NCBI GenBank assembly: GCA_020720765.1
Contig: DYOB01000010.1
Location: 1 to 45,521 of the forward strand
Direction: 5' to 3'
Source of the DNA: Borreliella garinii
GTDB taxonomy: Bacteria; Spirochaetota; Spirochaetia; JABEVK01
DNA: 45,521 nucleotides
Below, piece by piece: positions 27,346-36,630 of the stretch. The notes beneath the pieces were generated by a model, which was given only the letters and a program-made list of their open reading frames with translations, made no database searches and was not told the origin of the DNA. Each line of letters begins with the position of its first letter. Within the stretch, counting starts at the first letter, position 1. A program made the position numbers and the translations under genes.

Positions 27346-28010
27346 TATGCGTCTGGCTCAAAGAGATAGTTGTGAATCCGGTTGGCATTTGGAGGGCTTT
27401 CGTACTGAAACCTGCCATCACCGACACCGGTGTTGACCTCGATATCCGTAAGGTCGAGTTGAACCGTTTTATAGTTTACCGTGACCCCAGTTATCCGTCG
27501 AATCAGACCGTTTTCGGCAATAGCCAGGTCGATTTGACGAAAAGCTTCGTCGGCGCTTTTCCACGTCAATCTCAGCTTCCTCACAAGTTCGGACGATCCC
27601 TGTTGAAGCGGCTGGGGAGTTGGACTGCTTGCGAAGGAAATGGAAAAGTTGTTTCGGAGAATATTTAAACCCTGGCGGCTTGCCATATTTGCAACGTTAC
27701 CCGAACCGACATCCTGGGTGAAAGCGACAGCGTAGGCTGGAACGTAGACCGTGAGTGTACGCCCGTCGGAGACAATGACCTGGCCGCGCGGGTCAAAAAA
27801 ATCTATGCGCACGCGGTTTGGGTTTTTATAGACGAGATTTCCCATCTGCACAACATTTCCCTGGGTAATAACGACGCGTGCGGTGTAATCCCCGATAGTT
27901 GCATAGCGGTCACTTACTTCGTTAAACAGTGCACTGGCCGTTTTAATATCTTGAGAAAACGCCTGAACAAGCGATATGGCGAACAAGAAGAAAAAATGGA
28001 ATCTTTTCAT
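27345..28010 (-). CDS. lolA: LolA-like outer-membrane lipoprotein carrier protein
   Basis: Signal peptide; YKNPNRVRIDFFDPRGQVIVSDGRTLTVYVP is typical of the LolA fold. Confidence 0.75.
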   Translation of the reverse strand: MKRFHFFFLFAISLVQAFSQDIKTASALFNEVSDRYATIGDYTARVVITQGNVVQMGNLVYKNPNRVRIDFFDPRGQVIVSDGRTLTVYVPAYAVAFTQDVGSGNVANMASRQGLNILRNNFSISFASSPTPQPLQQGSSELVRKLRLTWKSADEAFRQIDLAIAENGLIRRITGVTVNYKTVQLDLTDIEVNTGVGDGRFQYESPPNANRIHNYLFEPDA

Positions 28011-28041
28011 TGGTTTGATCCTAAGCAAATAAGCGAGTTTG

Positions 28042-30468
28042 TCAAGAAGAAGCCCCCTCTCCAGCCTCGAGAAATCGCTTGAGAAGGTAGACGAGGGTCT
28101 TGTCGAGAACGAGGGGTTCTCCGCTTTCGGGACAAATAAACCGCCCTTCCAAAAGGTGAATCTGGGCGCAATTGACGCAATAGACCTTCCCTGTCACTGG
28201 ACTTTTTCCCGCCGGAGCCTTTCCCGGAGGCTCGCCTACCAGCCTTAGGGTTCCGGGATCGGGAAAGTTTTTGGGAATAAACCAATGCTGGGAACAGGAA
28301 GCGCACTGAAGACGGTCGTGGGTTGCGCGCAGAATTTGTTCTTCAAGTCCTGTCCAATCGGCTTCGGTGTTGGCTATTTTCGCCTTTTCCAAGACCTGGG
28401 ACGCTTTATCAAACCTGGCCCTCTGCAGATAGTGCCGAACAAGGCTTCTAAGGGCTCCCTCATGGCCGGGTTGGATGCCTTGGATAAGGTTGATAGCGAG
28501 TTCACCGCGTGGCCAGTCTCCAAGGGACCAGGACAATTCTGCCATATCCAGAAGGTATTCGGTGTTTTGAGGGTGAAATTCGAGAAGTTTACTGAGGATA
28601 TTATCAAGTTTGCCCAGGTGGCCCGATTCCCACAGTGGACGTCTGATGTTTGCAAGGGCATCTTCCATATCGGGTTCGAGCTCGAGGGCTTTCTCGTAGC
28701 ATGTTTGGGCTGTTTTCCAGTCTGCCCCTTCTGTGTAGAAGTTTCCTATCATATTCCAAGACGCCGCCGTGTTGACGGGAGAGAGAAGGCTAAGCGCTTC
28801 ATCCTGCCTGCCCTGTCTATTCAGCTCCCAGGCGAGGTTGAGAAGGGGCTCCTCCAGTTCGGGGTCTAAACCCATGGCTTTCAGGAATGCAGCCTCCCTG
28901 TCGGATCCGGTTTCAAGAGTCAGTCCTAGCAAGTTCCACGCCCAAGCCGAATTGGGGTCGATCCGACATGACTCCCTGGCTTCCGCTGCAGCTCCTTCCT
29001 TCCCAAGACCGAAAAGCATCTCGGCGTAACGAAACCGAAAAAGTCCGTACTGCGGCTCTTTTTCAACCGCCCGGGAAAAAAACTCGAGAGCTGCTTCGCG
29101 GTCTCCCTTGTCCCTAAGTATCATGGCTTCCAAGTAATCAAGGGCTGCGTCGTTGTCACCCAATTTGCGGCCCTTTCTGATCAATTCCAGAGCCTTATCA
29201 AAATCCCCTTCTTTATAAGCAATTTTCCCCTCCAGACTCAGGGACAAACCGTTTTCCGGGGCAAGGATTTTCATCCTACCTAAAACATTGTCGAGGTCAT
29301 TCCAGGATTCCTGGCGGAAAAAAAGTTCAGCCGCACGAGGATAGAAACGCATAGCCAGGGTTGGATCACCGGCCTTTTCCCAGGAAAGAGCGGTATAATA
29401 GGGTGCGAGCGGGAGATCGGGTTCGTTTTCAAACCACCGCGCATACGCCTCAGCGGCCTTTTCGTAATTCGCCAACTGGAATTCAGAGTGCCCGAGGTAC
29501 ATCCAAAAAAGGCCATCTTGTGGATATCCGGCTGAAAGCGGCAGAATATAATCCCGCAGATCGAGGAATCTTGATTGAAGGTAGAGGATGGATGCTTTCT
29601 GTTTTAAAGCTAGAAACCAGGGTTCGGTTTCAAGAAGATTTTCGACCGCACCCAAGGCTTCCTCGTACAGTCCTTCCTCCATCCAACATTGCGAGAGAAG
29701 CAGTGTAGCCTCCCTTGTCATCTCACCCTTGGCACGGAGCTTGGATAACTGGTAAGCAGCCTCACGACGGAAGCCGCCTGATGCCAGGACTTCCGCAAGA
29801 GCCATCCTTTGGGAAGAAGGAATGGAGACGTCGACGCTCCAGTGTGAATGTTCCTTCTCAACCTGGATCTCCCGTGACTCGATTTCGCAAATATGAAGTT
29901 TGATGGAAAACTCATCAGCGTTAAAGTTTTGGCATGCCAGTCCGATGTGTCCCTTCTCCAACATTTCATCCGAAGCCTCGCCTGCCCAAATGCCGTTGAT
30001 GGAAAAAACGAAACTCGCGCCCCTGGCGATAATTTGAAGATCAAATTCCTTTTCCATTTTTGACGGGGCTGGTGTCCAGGGTATTACCGGGTGGGGTGAA
30101 CCGTTAAAGACGACATCAAAACGGAATTGACCCTGATTTGAAACGAGAAAATAGTAGAAGGAGGAGTCGTCCATATGGCGAAAAACAAAGCCCGCAGCAC
30201 CATAGCCTTCAGTTAGGAATTGGATACGGGCCTTTAAGGAAAAATCCTGATAACGCCCGAAAGGGTTCATAGACCAGGCAAAAAGCCGGGGGCGGGATAA
30301 CCAGAGTTCCGGTCCTGAGGAATCCGTGGTAAGTTCGAAATCTTGGGTGAATTCCTCTGTCCAACGCCACTGGGGGTGGTGTTTATCAGCACGCCATAAT
30401 TCCAACGGTTCAGAATCAGGGTCGAGCTGTGCTACTTTTTTTCGGAAAAACCAGTTAAAAATTCCCAT
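28042..30468 (-). CDS. TPR protein with N-terminal LamG/concanavalin-like domain and C-terminal zinc ribbon
   Basis: Multiple TPR repeats; N-terminal beta-rich GYGAAGFVFRHMDDSSFYYFLVSNQGQFRFDV; C-terminal CASC...CVNC; start placed at MGIFNWFF. Confidence 0.75.
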   Translation of the reverse strand: MGIFNWFFRKKVAQLDPDSEPLELWRADKHHPQWRWTEEFTQDFELTTDSSGPELWLSRPRLFAWSMNPFGRYQDFSLKARIQFLTEGYGAAGFVFRHMDDSSFYYFLVSNQGQFRFDVVFNGSPHPVIPWTPAPSKMEKEFDLQIIARGASFVFSINGIWAGEASDEMLEKGHIGLACQNFNADEFSIKLHICEIESREIQVEKEHSHWSVDVSIPSSQRMALAEVLASGGFRREAAYQLSKLRAKGEMTREATLLLSQCWMEEGLYEEALGAVENLLETEPWFLALKQKASILYLQSRFLDLRDYILPLSAGYPQDGLFWMYLGHSEFQLANYEKAAEAYARWFENEPDLPLAPYYTALSWEKAGDPTLAMRFYPRAAELFFRQESWNDLDNVLGRMKILAPENGLSLSLEGKIAYKEGDFDKALELIRKGRKLGDNDAALDYLEAMILRDKGDREAALEFFSRAVEKEPQYGLFRFRYAEMLFGLGKEGAAAEARESCRIDPNSAWAWNLLGLTLETGSDREAAFLKAMGLDPELEEPLLNLAWELNRQGRQDEALSLLSPVNTAASWNMIGNFYTEGADWKTAQTCYEKALELEPDMEDALANIRRPLWESGHLGKLDNILSKLLEFHPQNTEYLLDMAELSWSLGDWPRGELAINLIQGIQPGHEGALRSLVRHYLQRARFDKASQVLEKAKIANTEADWTGLEEQILRATHDRLQCASCSQHWFIPKNFPDPGTLRLVGEPPGKAPAGKSPVTGKVYCVNCAQIHLLEGRFICPESGEPLVLDKTLVYLLKRFLEAGEGASS

Positions 30469-30534
30469 AGCCCCAGTATAGCCTAGCCCCTTCACGTATT
30501 CCACCACTTCGGGTACATTGAAAGAGGAGGCACC

Positions 30535-31227
30535 GTGAGCACAGAAACAGTTATTATCAGCCTGGGGGGATCCCTGATCAGCCCCGAATTTCCCGATACC
30601 GCCTACCTGGCCGGACTTCGGTCAACCTTGAAAAATTGGTACGCCGCCCATCCTTTACGCAGGGTCATCCTTATCACAGGTGGCGGCGGTCCGGCACGCA
30701 GGTATCAAAACGCTGCGAGGGATATTTTTCCTGAACTCGACGACGACAGCGCAGACTGGATTGGAATCCGGGCCACCCGGCTCAACGGGGAACTTGTCAA
30801 GGCTATTTTCGGTTCGGATTGCGGGGATCCTGTTGTATGCGACCCGACCGCTAACGGGGATTTCACTGCACGTGTATTGGTGGCTTCGGGTTGGAAACCC
30901 GGTTTTTCGACAGATTTTGACGCAGTACTGATGGCGGACCGTTACGGGGCAAAAAAATTGATCAACCTTTCGAATGTCACCCAGGTTCACACCGCTGATC
31001 CCAAGCATAACCCCGACGCCAAACCTTTAGATTCCATTAGCTGGGGGGAATTTCAGCTTCTCGTGGGTACGAGCTGGACCCCTGGAGCGAACCTTCCCTT
31101 CGACCCGATAGCAACCGCAAGAGCAAGGGAACTGGGTCTGGAGGTTATAGTCGCCGGCTCGGATTTATCCAACCTCACCGCTATCCTTCTCGGAGACCCC
31201 TTCCTGGGCACAAAGATCCATCCATAA
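30535..31227 (+). CDS. pyrH: UMP kinase, archaeal-type amino acid kinase family
   Basis: GTG start behind GAGGAGG; VIISLGGSLISPE, ITGGGGPARRYQ, NLSNVTQVHTADPKHNPDAK, PGANLPFDPIA, GTKI. Confidence 0.8.
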   Translation: MSTETVIISLGGSLISPEFPDTAYLAGLRSTLKNWYAAHPLRRVILITGGGGPARRYQNAARDIFPELDDDSADWIGIRATRLNGELVKAIFGSDCGDPVVCDPTANGDFTARVLVASGWKPGFSTDFDAVLMADRYGAKKLINLSNVTQVHTADPKHNPDAKPLDSISWGEFQLLVGTSWTPGANLPFDPIATARARELGLEVIVAGSDLSNLTAILLGDPFLGTKIHP

Positions 31228-31230
31228 AAA

Positions 31231-31263
31231 AAGCGCCATCAACACCAAGGTGTTATGACGCTT
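31231..31263. terminator. Bidirectional terminator between pyrH and rpsU
   Basis: AAGCGCCATCAACACC/GGTGTTATGACGCTT stem with A tract on one side and T-rich sequence on the other. Confidence 0.75.
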
Positions 31264-31283
31264 ATTTGGGTTTGATTAAGGTA

Positions 31284-31502
31284 TTAACCGCGGTAAGTTG
31301 TTTGAACCTTGCGGAGTTTTTTCATCTGCTTGCGTTCCATGGCTTTTTCTTTTCGGTTCCGAATAGCGGAGGGTTTCTCGAAATATTCACGCTTCTTCCA
31401 TTCCCGAATAATCCCTTCTTTTTCAACAAGACGTTTAAAGCGTTTTATGGCTTTTTCCAACATCTCGGTATCATCAATCTGTATGACAGCTATAGTAATC
31501 AC
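31284..31502 (-). CDS. rpsU: 30S ribosomal protein S21
   Basis: [31 protein letters not shown]. Confidence 0.93.
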   Translation of the reverse strand: MITIAVIQIDDTEMLEKAIKRFKRLVEKEGIIREWKKREYFEKPSAIRNRKEKAMERKQMKKLRKVQTTYRG

Positions 31503-31538
31503 CCCCTTTTGGTCAAAAACTGGTTTATGCTAGCTTTT

Positions 31539-32465
31539 CTACTCGGGTATGTCAAGGAGGGGTTTTTCTAAAAGGAGCCTCGGAGAAATAGGAATTCCAT
31601 GAATCCTCACTTCCCAATGCAGGTGCGGACCTGTACTGAGACCGGTCGTCCCCAAGGTACCGAGGGTATCTCCCGCTTTTAAAACTTGACCCGTTTGAAC
31701 GGAAAGGGATTGCATGTGGTAATAAATGGAAATGACGCCGGGAAGGTGTTCGATCATGACCGTATTGCCGGAAACCACGCGTTCCTTGGCTAAAAGTACG
31801 GTCCCCGATGCGGGTGCGTACAGCGCTGTTCCCTCAGGAGCCGCCAAATCCATACCCCAATGAAAGGAAATTGACGACCTGCCAGTCGAATACTGGTAGG
31901 TTCTGCGGACACCAAAAGGCGAGCTAAGGCGGAATTCGTCCCTAACGGGGAGCAGAAAAAGAGGAAAATTCTCCGTGGAGAACGCTTCATACCTGTTAAT
32001 GACTCTCCAAAACTCAGCAGCATCGGTTTCCTTTCGGGGGTCGGGTCTGGTGACGAGGTTTGTGAGGGTGCGGTCGAGCCTGAGGTTGGCCTGGGGGTAG
32101 TCGATGTCTTCAAGGGTGAATTCTTTTTCTGTGGTCCATCCGGTTTTGAGGTTCGATATTTCCACAGTGTAAATTCCGGGGAGCCACTCGATATACATCC
32201 CCATCACAAGGGCCTGGATTGGGAGGCCAAAACTTCCCGTTAAGAGAAAAGTGTCTTTCTTTAAAAGTTCTTTTCGGGCGGAATCCAGAAGGCGAACTTG
32301 GAAACGGGCGTCGAATCCTTCCTGGGCTGCGTAATCCCTGATGATGACCGAACACCACTCGCCCTGCCCGACCGTAGGGCTGATATCGATACGGACCCTT
32401 TCCGGCAGAGCCTGGAGTCCAAACATTTGTAGCAAAAATACTAATATTCCGATTTTAAACCGCAT
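31539..32465 (-). CDS. M23 family (LytM-like) metallopeptidase
   Basis: Signal peptide; HWGMDLAAPEGTALYAPASG, IYYHMQSL, GPHLHWEVRIHG. Confidence 0.93.
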   Translation of the reverse strand: MRFKIGILVFLLQMFGLQALPERVRIDISPTVGQGEWCSVIIRDYAAQEGFDARFQVRLLDSARKELLKKDTFLLTGSFGLPIQALVMGMYIEWLPGIYTVEISNLKTGWTTEKEFTLEDIDYPQANLRLDRTLTNLVTRPDPRKETDAAEFWRVINRYEAFSTENFPLFLLPVRDEFRLSSPFGVRRTYQYSTGRSSISFHWGMDLAAPEGTALYAPASGTVLLAKERVVSGNTVMIEHLPGVISIYYHMQSLSVQTGQVLKAGDTLGTLGTTGLSTGPHLHWEVRIHGIPISPRLLLEKPLLDIPE

Positions 32466-34578
32466 TGTTGATATCCTGTATCATAAACTGAAGACTTTCT
32501 TTTCCCTGGTAATAATTTCTCTGAACCTGAAAAGCTACATCGACCTTTTCTTCAAGCTTGTATGCGCCCGCACCCCAGAGATCCGCCCCATCCCATCTTA
32601 TAGCTGGCCACCTTGCATCGCCTATCTGCAGCGAGAGACGGAGGTGCTTGGCGTCTTTACCCAAAGGTTCTGCACTCACAATGTGTACACGTCGGATGGA
32701 GAATGTCAAGGGAGGCCAGGTTTCTCCGTAGGGTTCGAGGGTATCCAGACACCGCATTAAAACTTCGGGGGTCATTAGGTTATGTGGCAGCTCCGCGTCG
32801 ATATTGATCACTTCTTCTGCGGAAGAAGTGTCGAGGGCGAACATCACGGACGTCTTTTCGAGCCTTTCAAGAAATTCAGGAAAACGCTCTCGTGACATTT
32901 GGAAACCCGCTGCGGCCGTGTGACCTCCGAAATCAAGAAAAAGATCCTGGAAGCTTTCCAAAAACTTCCGGGTTTCAAAACCGCGGCACGCCCGAAGACT
33001 GGCGACAAAGTGATCACCAGCCAAACTCATCACAAGGGAGGGGACTCTGAGCATATTCATAAAACGGCTTGAAAGTATCCCTGTGATTCCCCTCGGCAGA
33101 TCGGCGCTGTAAATAAAGGAAAGGGTTTTATATTTTTCGACACTCTGGGAAGCCGCTTCAACAAATTGGTCCCAGCCCTGGGTGCTTAGGAGTTTTCTAT
33201 CCTCGTTAAGCAAAGCAATCTCCCGGGCTAGGGATTTTTGTTCCTCGTCCTTGGTTGTCAATAGCAGGCGTACGCTTTTATCGGGAGTCCCCATTCTCCC
33301 TGTTGCATTGATAAGCGGGGTGAGGTACCAGCTGATATCCTGGGCCCCCAGTTTCTTGGTGCCCAGTTTTGTCTGAAGGATAAGGTTTCTCAAACCTGTG
33401 CGTGAAGTAGAATTGAGAACCTTAAGGCCCTGCCTTACAAGGATGCGGTTTTCATTTTCCAAGGGCATCATATCGGCCAGGGTGCCTAGTGCGACTAGGT
33501 CTAGCTGTTTCAGGAATTCCTGGCTCAACCCCGGTTTGCTCTTATAGAAGTAAGAAGTAAAAAGGCTGATCAGAATATCGAGATCTGTTAGTTCCTGTTC
33601 CTGGTAACGGACCATTCGGCTTCGAGCACGGAGTCCCGGCAGATCAATGCCTGCCAGAGCCGGGTAAGCCTGGACTACCTGTGGAACCATATCGGTGAGA
33701 TGGATGTCGACCCCGCGTCCGAAAATGGTCCTCAGAAGAGATGTTTGTAGAGCGGCTCCGTAAACCAGGATTTCCGTGCCCATCAGAAAACTTGCCAAGG
33801 CCTCCCTTTCCCTGCCTTGTCCATTTTCCTTGAATTCGAGGTTGATGCGCTTGACTTCGAGAAGGTTTACAAGTTTAACAGCTTCGACTTTCAGAAAACC
33901 ATCGGCGGGCGAAGCGTTGAGGATGCAGGTGCTCTGGTTGTACCACTCGGTATCGGCAAACCTCAGAGCCCAACACAACTTGGCAGTAACTGCACAAGCG
34001 GCGAGGTTGGCGTAGGGGTATCTTTCGCCGGGTACCTTGGGGTTGACAATGGCCAAGGCGGAAGGAAGGGTAGAGCCCGCCTCGTGGTGGTCGACAACTA
34101 GGGTATCGATACCGAGAGCCCGGGCGTACTCTATCTCCTGGAAATTCGAAATACCGCAATCCACGGTAATGATCAGGGTCCCTTCTTTCGCTGCAAATTC
34201 GTCGACGGCCCTTTTTGTTAGACCGTAGGGGTCGTCACCGAGGGGAACCCTCCATTCAAGAGTTTTTACCCCGAGGGCGTTAAGGCATTCAACAAGGATA
34301 ACGGTGCTCGTGATGCCATCGGTATCCCGGTCGCCGAAAACCAGGATGGGTTCATCCTCGTCCCGAGCCAAGAGAATTCGGTCGACCATGTCTTCCATTT
34401 GGTTGAAGAGAAAGGGATTATGGGTCCATCTCAGATCATCTTCAAAGAAGAATTTCAGTCTTTCCGGCTGGGTTACGCCGCGCCTGACGAGAATAGCCGC
34501 CTCTAAAGAATCAATTTCAAGTTTTTGCCCCAGGGTTTTCACAAGTTCCTGGTCTAAATCAGCCTTTAGCCATCTCAT
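32455..34578 (-). CDS. recJ: Single-stranded-DNA-specific exonuclease RecJ
   Basis: VFGDRDTDGITST, VVDHHEAG, GGHTAAAGFQ. Confidence 0.93.
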   Translation of the reverse strand: MRWLKADLDQELVKTLGQKLEIDSLEAAILVRRGVTQPERLKFFFEDDLRWTHNPFLFNQMEDMVDRILLARDEDEPILVFGDRDTDGITSTVILVECLNALGVKTLEWRVPLGDDPYGLTKRAVDEFAAKEGTLIITVDCGISNFQEIEYARALGIDTLVVDHHEAGSTLPSALAIVNPKVPGERYPYANLAACAVTAKLCWALRFADTEWYNQSTCILNASPADGFLKVEAVKLVNLLEVKRINLEFKENGQGREREALASFLMGTEILVYGAALQTSLLRTIFGRGVDIHLTDMVPQVVQAYPALAGIDLPGLRARSRMVRYQEQELTDLDILISLFTSYFYKSKPGLSQEFLKQLDLVALGTLADMMPLENENRILVRQGLKVLNSTSRTGLRNLILQTKLGTKKLGAQDISWYLTPLINATGRMGTPDKSVRLLLTTKDEEQKSLAREIALLNEDRKLLSTQGWDQFVEAASQSVEKYKTLSFIYSADLPRGITGILSSRFMNMLRVPSLVMSLAGDHFVASLRACRGFETRKFLESFQDLFLDFGGHTAAAGFQMSRERFPEFLERLEKTSVMFALDTSSAEEVINIDAELPHNLMTPEVLMRCLDTLEPYGETWPPLTFSIRRVHIVSAEPLGKDAKHLRLSLQIGDARWPAIRWDGADLWGAGAYKLEEKVDVAFQVQRNYYQGKESLQFMIQDINNAV

Positions 34579-35882
34579 CAGGATTGGCTCTCGCTAAGTA
34601 TCACTTGAACGGGTTCTGGTTCCTTTTCTTCCACCCTAACCGCACGCTGTACGCGCCCCTTCGCCTCTAAAAGAAGTGCGTCGTCGTCGGCCCAGATAAG
34701 GCAAAGTTCGTCACCTTTTTCAACCTTCCGGCCGCGCGGTTGGAGGATTTGAATCCCAGTATTGGGAAGAATCCTGTCTTCCTTGCGGGCCCGTCCCGCC
34801 CCTATGCTTCCGGCTATCAAACCGATTTCCATTGCATCCCAGGAAGTTACCCACCCACCCCGGTCTGCTTTAACTGCAAGGCAGCAATAAGCACGGCGTT
34901 TACCCCGGTCAGAAAGAACCTTCTCTGGAACACCTCCCTGCGCTTCAATATTCTGTAAAAAGAGTTCCATGGCCGAGCCGTCTGAAAGTTTCCTCCGTCC
35001 CAGCTCAAGTCCTGCCTCCCTTGTGGCCGCCAGTTTTCCGGCAACGAGCATTCGGGCATTGAGTTCGAGTGTCAGCTGAAGAACATCCTCAGGCCCCTTT
35101 CCTTCCAGGATGTCTAGGCTCTCCTCGACTTCCAGCCAGTTTCCCACCATAAGACCGAGGGGTTCCTCCATCCTTGTTACAAGGGCAATCGCGGATTTTC
35201 CTAGAGACCTGGCGGTGCCTGTCAGACTTGCAGCGAGCTTCTCGGCCTCAGCCTGGGTCTTCATAAAAGCGCCTTGCCCGCACTTCACATCAAAGACCAG
35301 GGCATCGGCCCCTTCTGCAAATTTCTTTGAAAGAATGCTGGCAGTAATCAGAGGGATCGATTCAACAGTCGAAGTCACGTCCCTCAAGGAGTAGAGCAAC
35401 CTATCCGCGGGTACCATGGTATCACTCTGCCCGAACATGGCGTACCCGATTTTTTCAAGAAGTTTCCTGACAGACGCTGAATCCTGTTTCGTGGAAAACC
35501 CTGAAATACTTTCAAGTTTATCCAGGGTTCCGCCCGTATGGCCCAAACCCCGTCCGCTCATCATGGGAACTCTGAGTCCGCACGCTGCAGCCAACGGAGC
35601 GAGAGGAAGGCTGATCTTATCCCCAACACCCCCTGTCGAGTGCTTGTCCACAAGGGGCCCAAGACCGCTGAAGTCTAGGATCTCACCCGAATCGATCATC
35701 AGGCGGGTGAGGACGCCGGTCTCTTCATCGTCCATTCCCTGGAAATAAATGGCCATCAGAAGGGAACTGATCTGGTAGTCAGGAATATCTCCCGCCACGT
35801 ACCCCTTCAGAATAAATCCGAGCTCTTCGTGGGTGAGTTTTCTACCCTCTCTCTTTTTTCGGATAACATCAACGGCTCTCAT
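34578..35882 (-). CDS. Pyrimidine-nucleoside (thymidine) phosphorylase
   Basis: VDKHSTGGVGDKISLPLAPLAAACG, SGRGLGHTGGTLDKLE. Confidence 0.94.
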   Translation of the reverse strand: MRAVDVIRKKREGRKLTHEELGFILKGYVAGDIPDYQISSLLMAIYFQGMDDEETGVLTRLMIDSGEILDFSGLGPLVDKHSTGGVGDKISLPLAPLAAACGLRVPMMSGRGLGHTGGTLDKLESISGFSTKQDSASVRKLLEKIGYAMFGQSDTMVPADRLLYSLRDVTSTVESIPLITASILSKKFAEGADALVFDVKCGQGAFMKTQAEAEKLAASLTGTARSLGKSAIALVTRMEEPLGLMVGNWLEVEESLDILEGKGPEDVLQLTLELNARMLVAGKLAATREAGLELGRRKLSDGSAMELFLQNIEAQGGVPEKVLSDRGKRRAYCCLAVKADRGGWVTSWDAMEIGLIAGSIGAGRARKEDRILPNTGIQILQPRGRKVEKGDELCLIWADDDALLLEAKGRVQRAVRVEEKEPEPVQVILSESQS

Positions 35883-36573
35883 CCTTCCCTCCTGTTGGGA
35901 AAATCATCTTCCAATCGCGTAAAGTTAAAATCTCCCGCCCCATGATCTCGTGCAGTCTCTGGAATACCACCCTTTCTGCGGATTCTATAGAAAAAGGAGT
36001 CTCCAGGGTACCCAGTCCAGACAAGCCGGCATGGAGGAGCCATGAAAGCACTTGGCCCCCATCACTAGAGTAATCCGATTCCGGTGTGTTTTTGCTTGAG
36101 TTATCCTCGTTTTTTTCAAAAGGAGACCCTAAAAAGGACAACCACCGAACACAATAGTGCAAACTCAGCGAACGGATACCCTCTACAGGCCATTTACTTA
36201 AAAGCAAATACGCTTCAAGCAAAAACCTGTAGGCCCCTTCGGGGTCTCCTCCGGCGTGGCCGAGAATAAGCAATTCCGCCCATAGACTTGCGGCGTAGAA
36301 CCTGCCCACATTGTCCCTGACCGTGGAGAAGTCGTGGAGCTCCTTCCAGTCGCTCACCTTCCAATTGTCGGCCGCGGGCTGGTGGTAAAGCCAAACTTCA
36401 AGGTGCCGGAAGGGACTCGAAAGCGGACCAAGCCGGCTTTTCTGGCTACGTGCCCCAAAAACTGTCGCCCTGATCAGCCCGTAATCGGGGCAAAGCAAAA
36501 CAACTCCCCTGTTCTGTTCGCCCAAGGGGTAGTGCTTTATGAGAAGGGCTGTTGTGTGCTGACTGCGATCCAC
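35869..36573 (-). CDS. recO: DNA repair protein RecO
   Basis: N-terminal OB-like ALLIKHYPLGEQNRGVVLLCPDYGLIRATVFGARSQKSRLG; GTG start. Confidence 0.82.
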   Translation of the reverse strand: MDRSQHTTALLIKHYPLGEQNRGVVLLCPDYGLIRATVFGARSQKSRLGPLSSPFRHLEVWLYHQPAADNWKVSDWKELHDFSTVRDNVGRFYAASLWAELLILGHAGGDPEGAYRFLLEAYLLLSKWPVEGIRSLSLHYCVRWLSFLGSPFEKNEDNSSKNTPESDYSSDGGQVLSWLLHAGLSGLGTLETPFSIESAERVVFQRLHEIMGREILTLRDWKMIFPTGGKDESR

Positions 36574-36630
36574 TGACTTGCTTTAACCGCCCTTGAACAA
36601 TACCTTATTAGAAGAATAAGCGAGGATAGA

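Noticed and set aside
34578-36573. Pyrimidine phosphorylase between recJ and recO as a DNA-salvage module
   Set aside because: Plausible idea but nothing beyond gene order supports it; operon mixing of housekeeping genes is common.
36604-36620. CTTATT-AGAAG-AATAAG inverted repeat upstream of lon2
   Set aside because: Only 6-bp AT-rich arms; it does not match CIRCE or another known heat-shock operator, so chance is likely.
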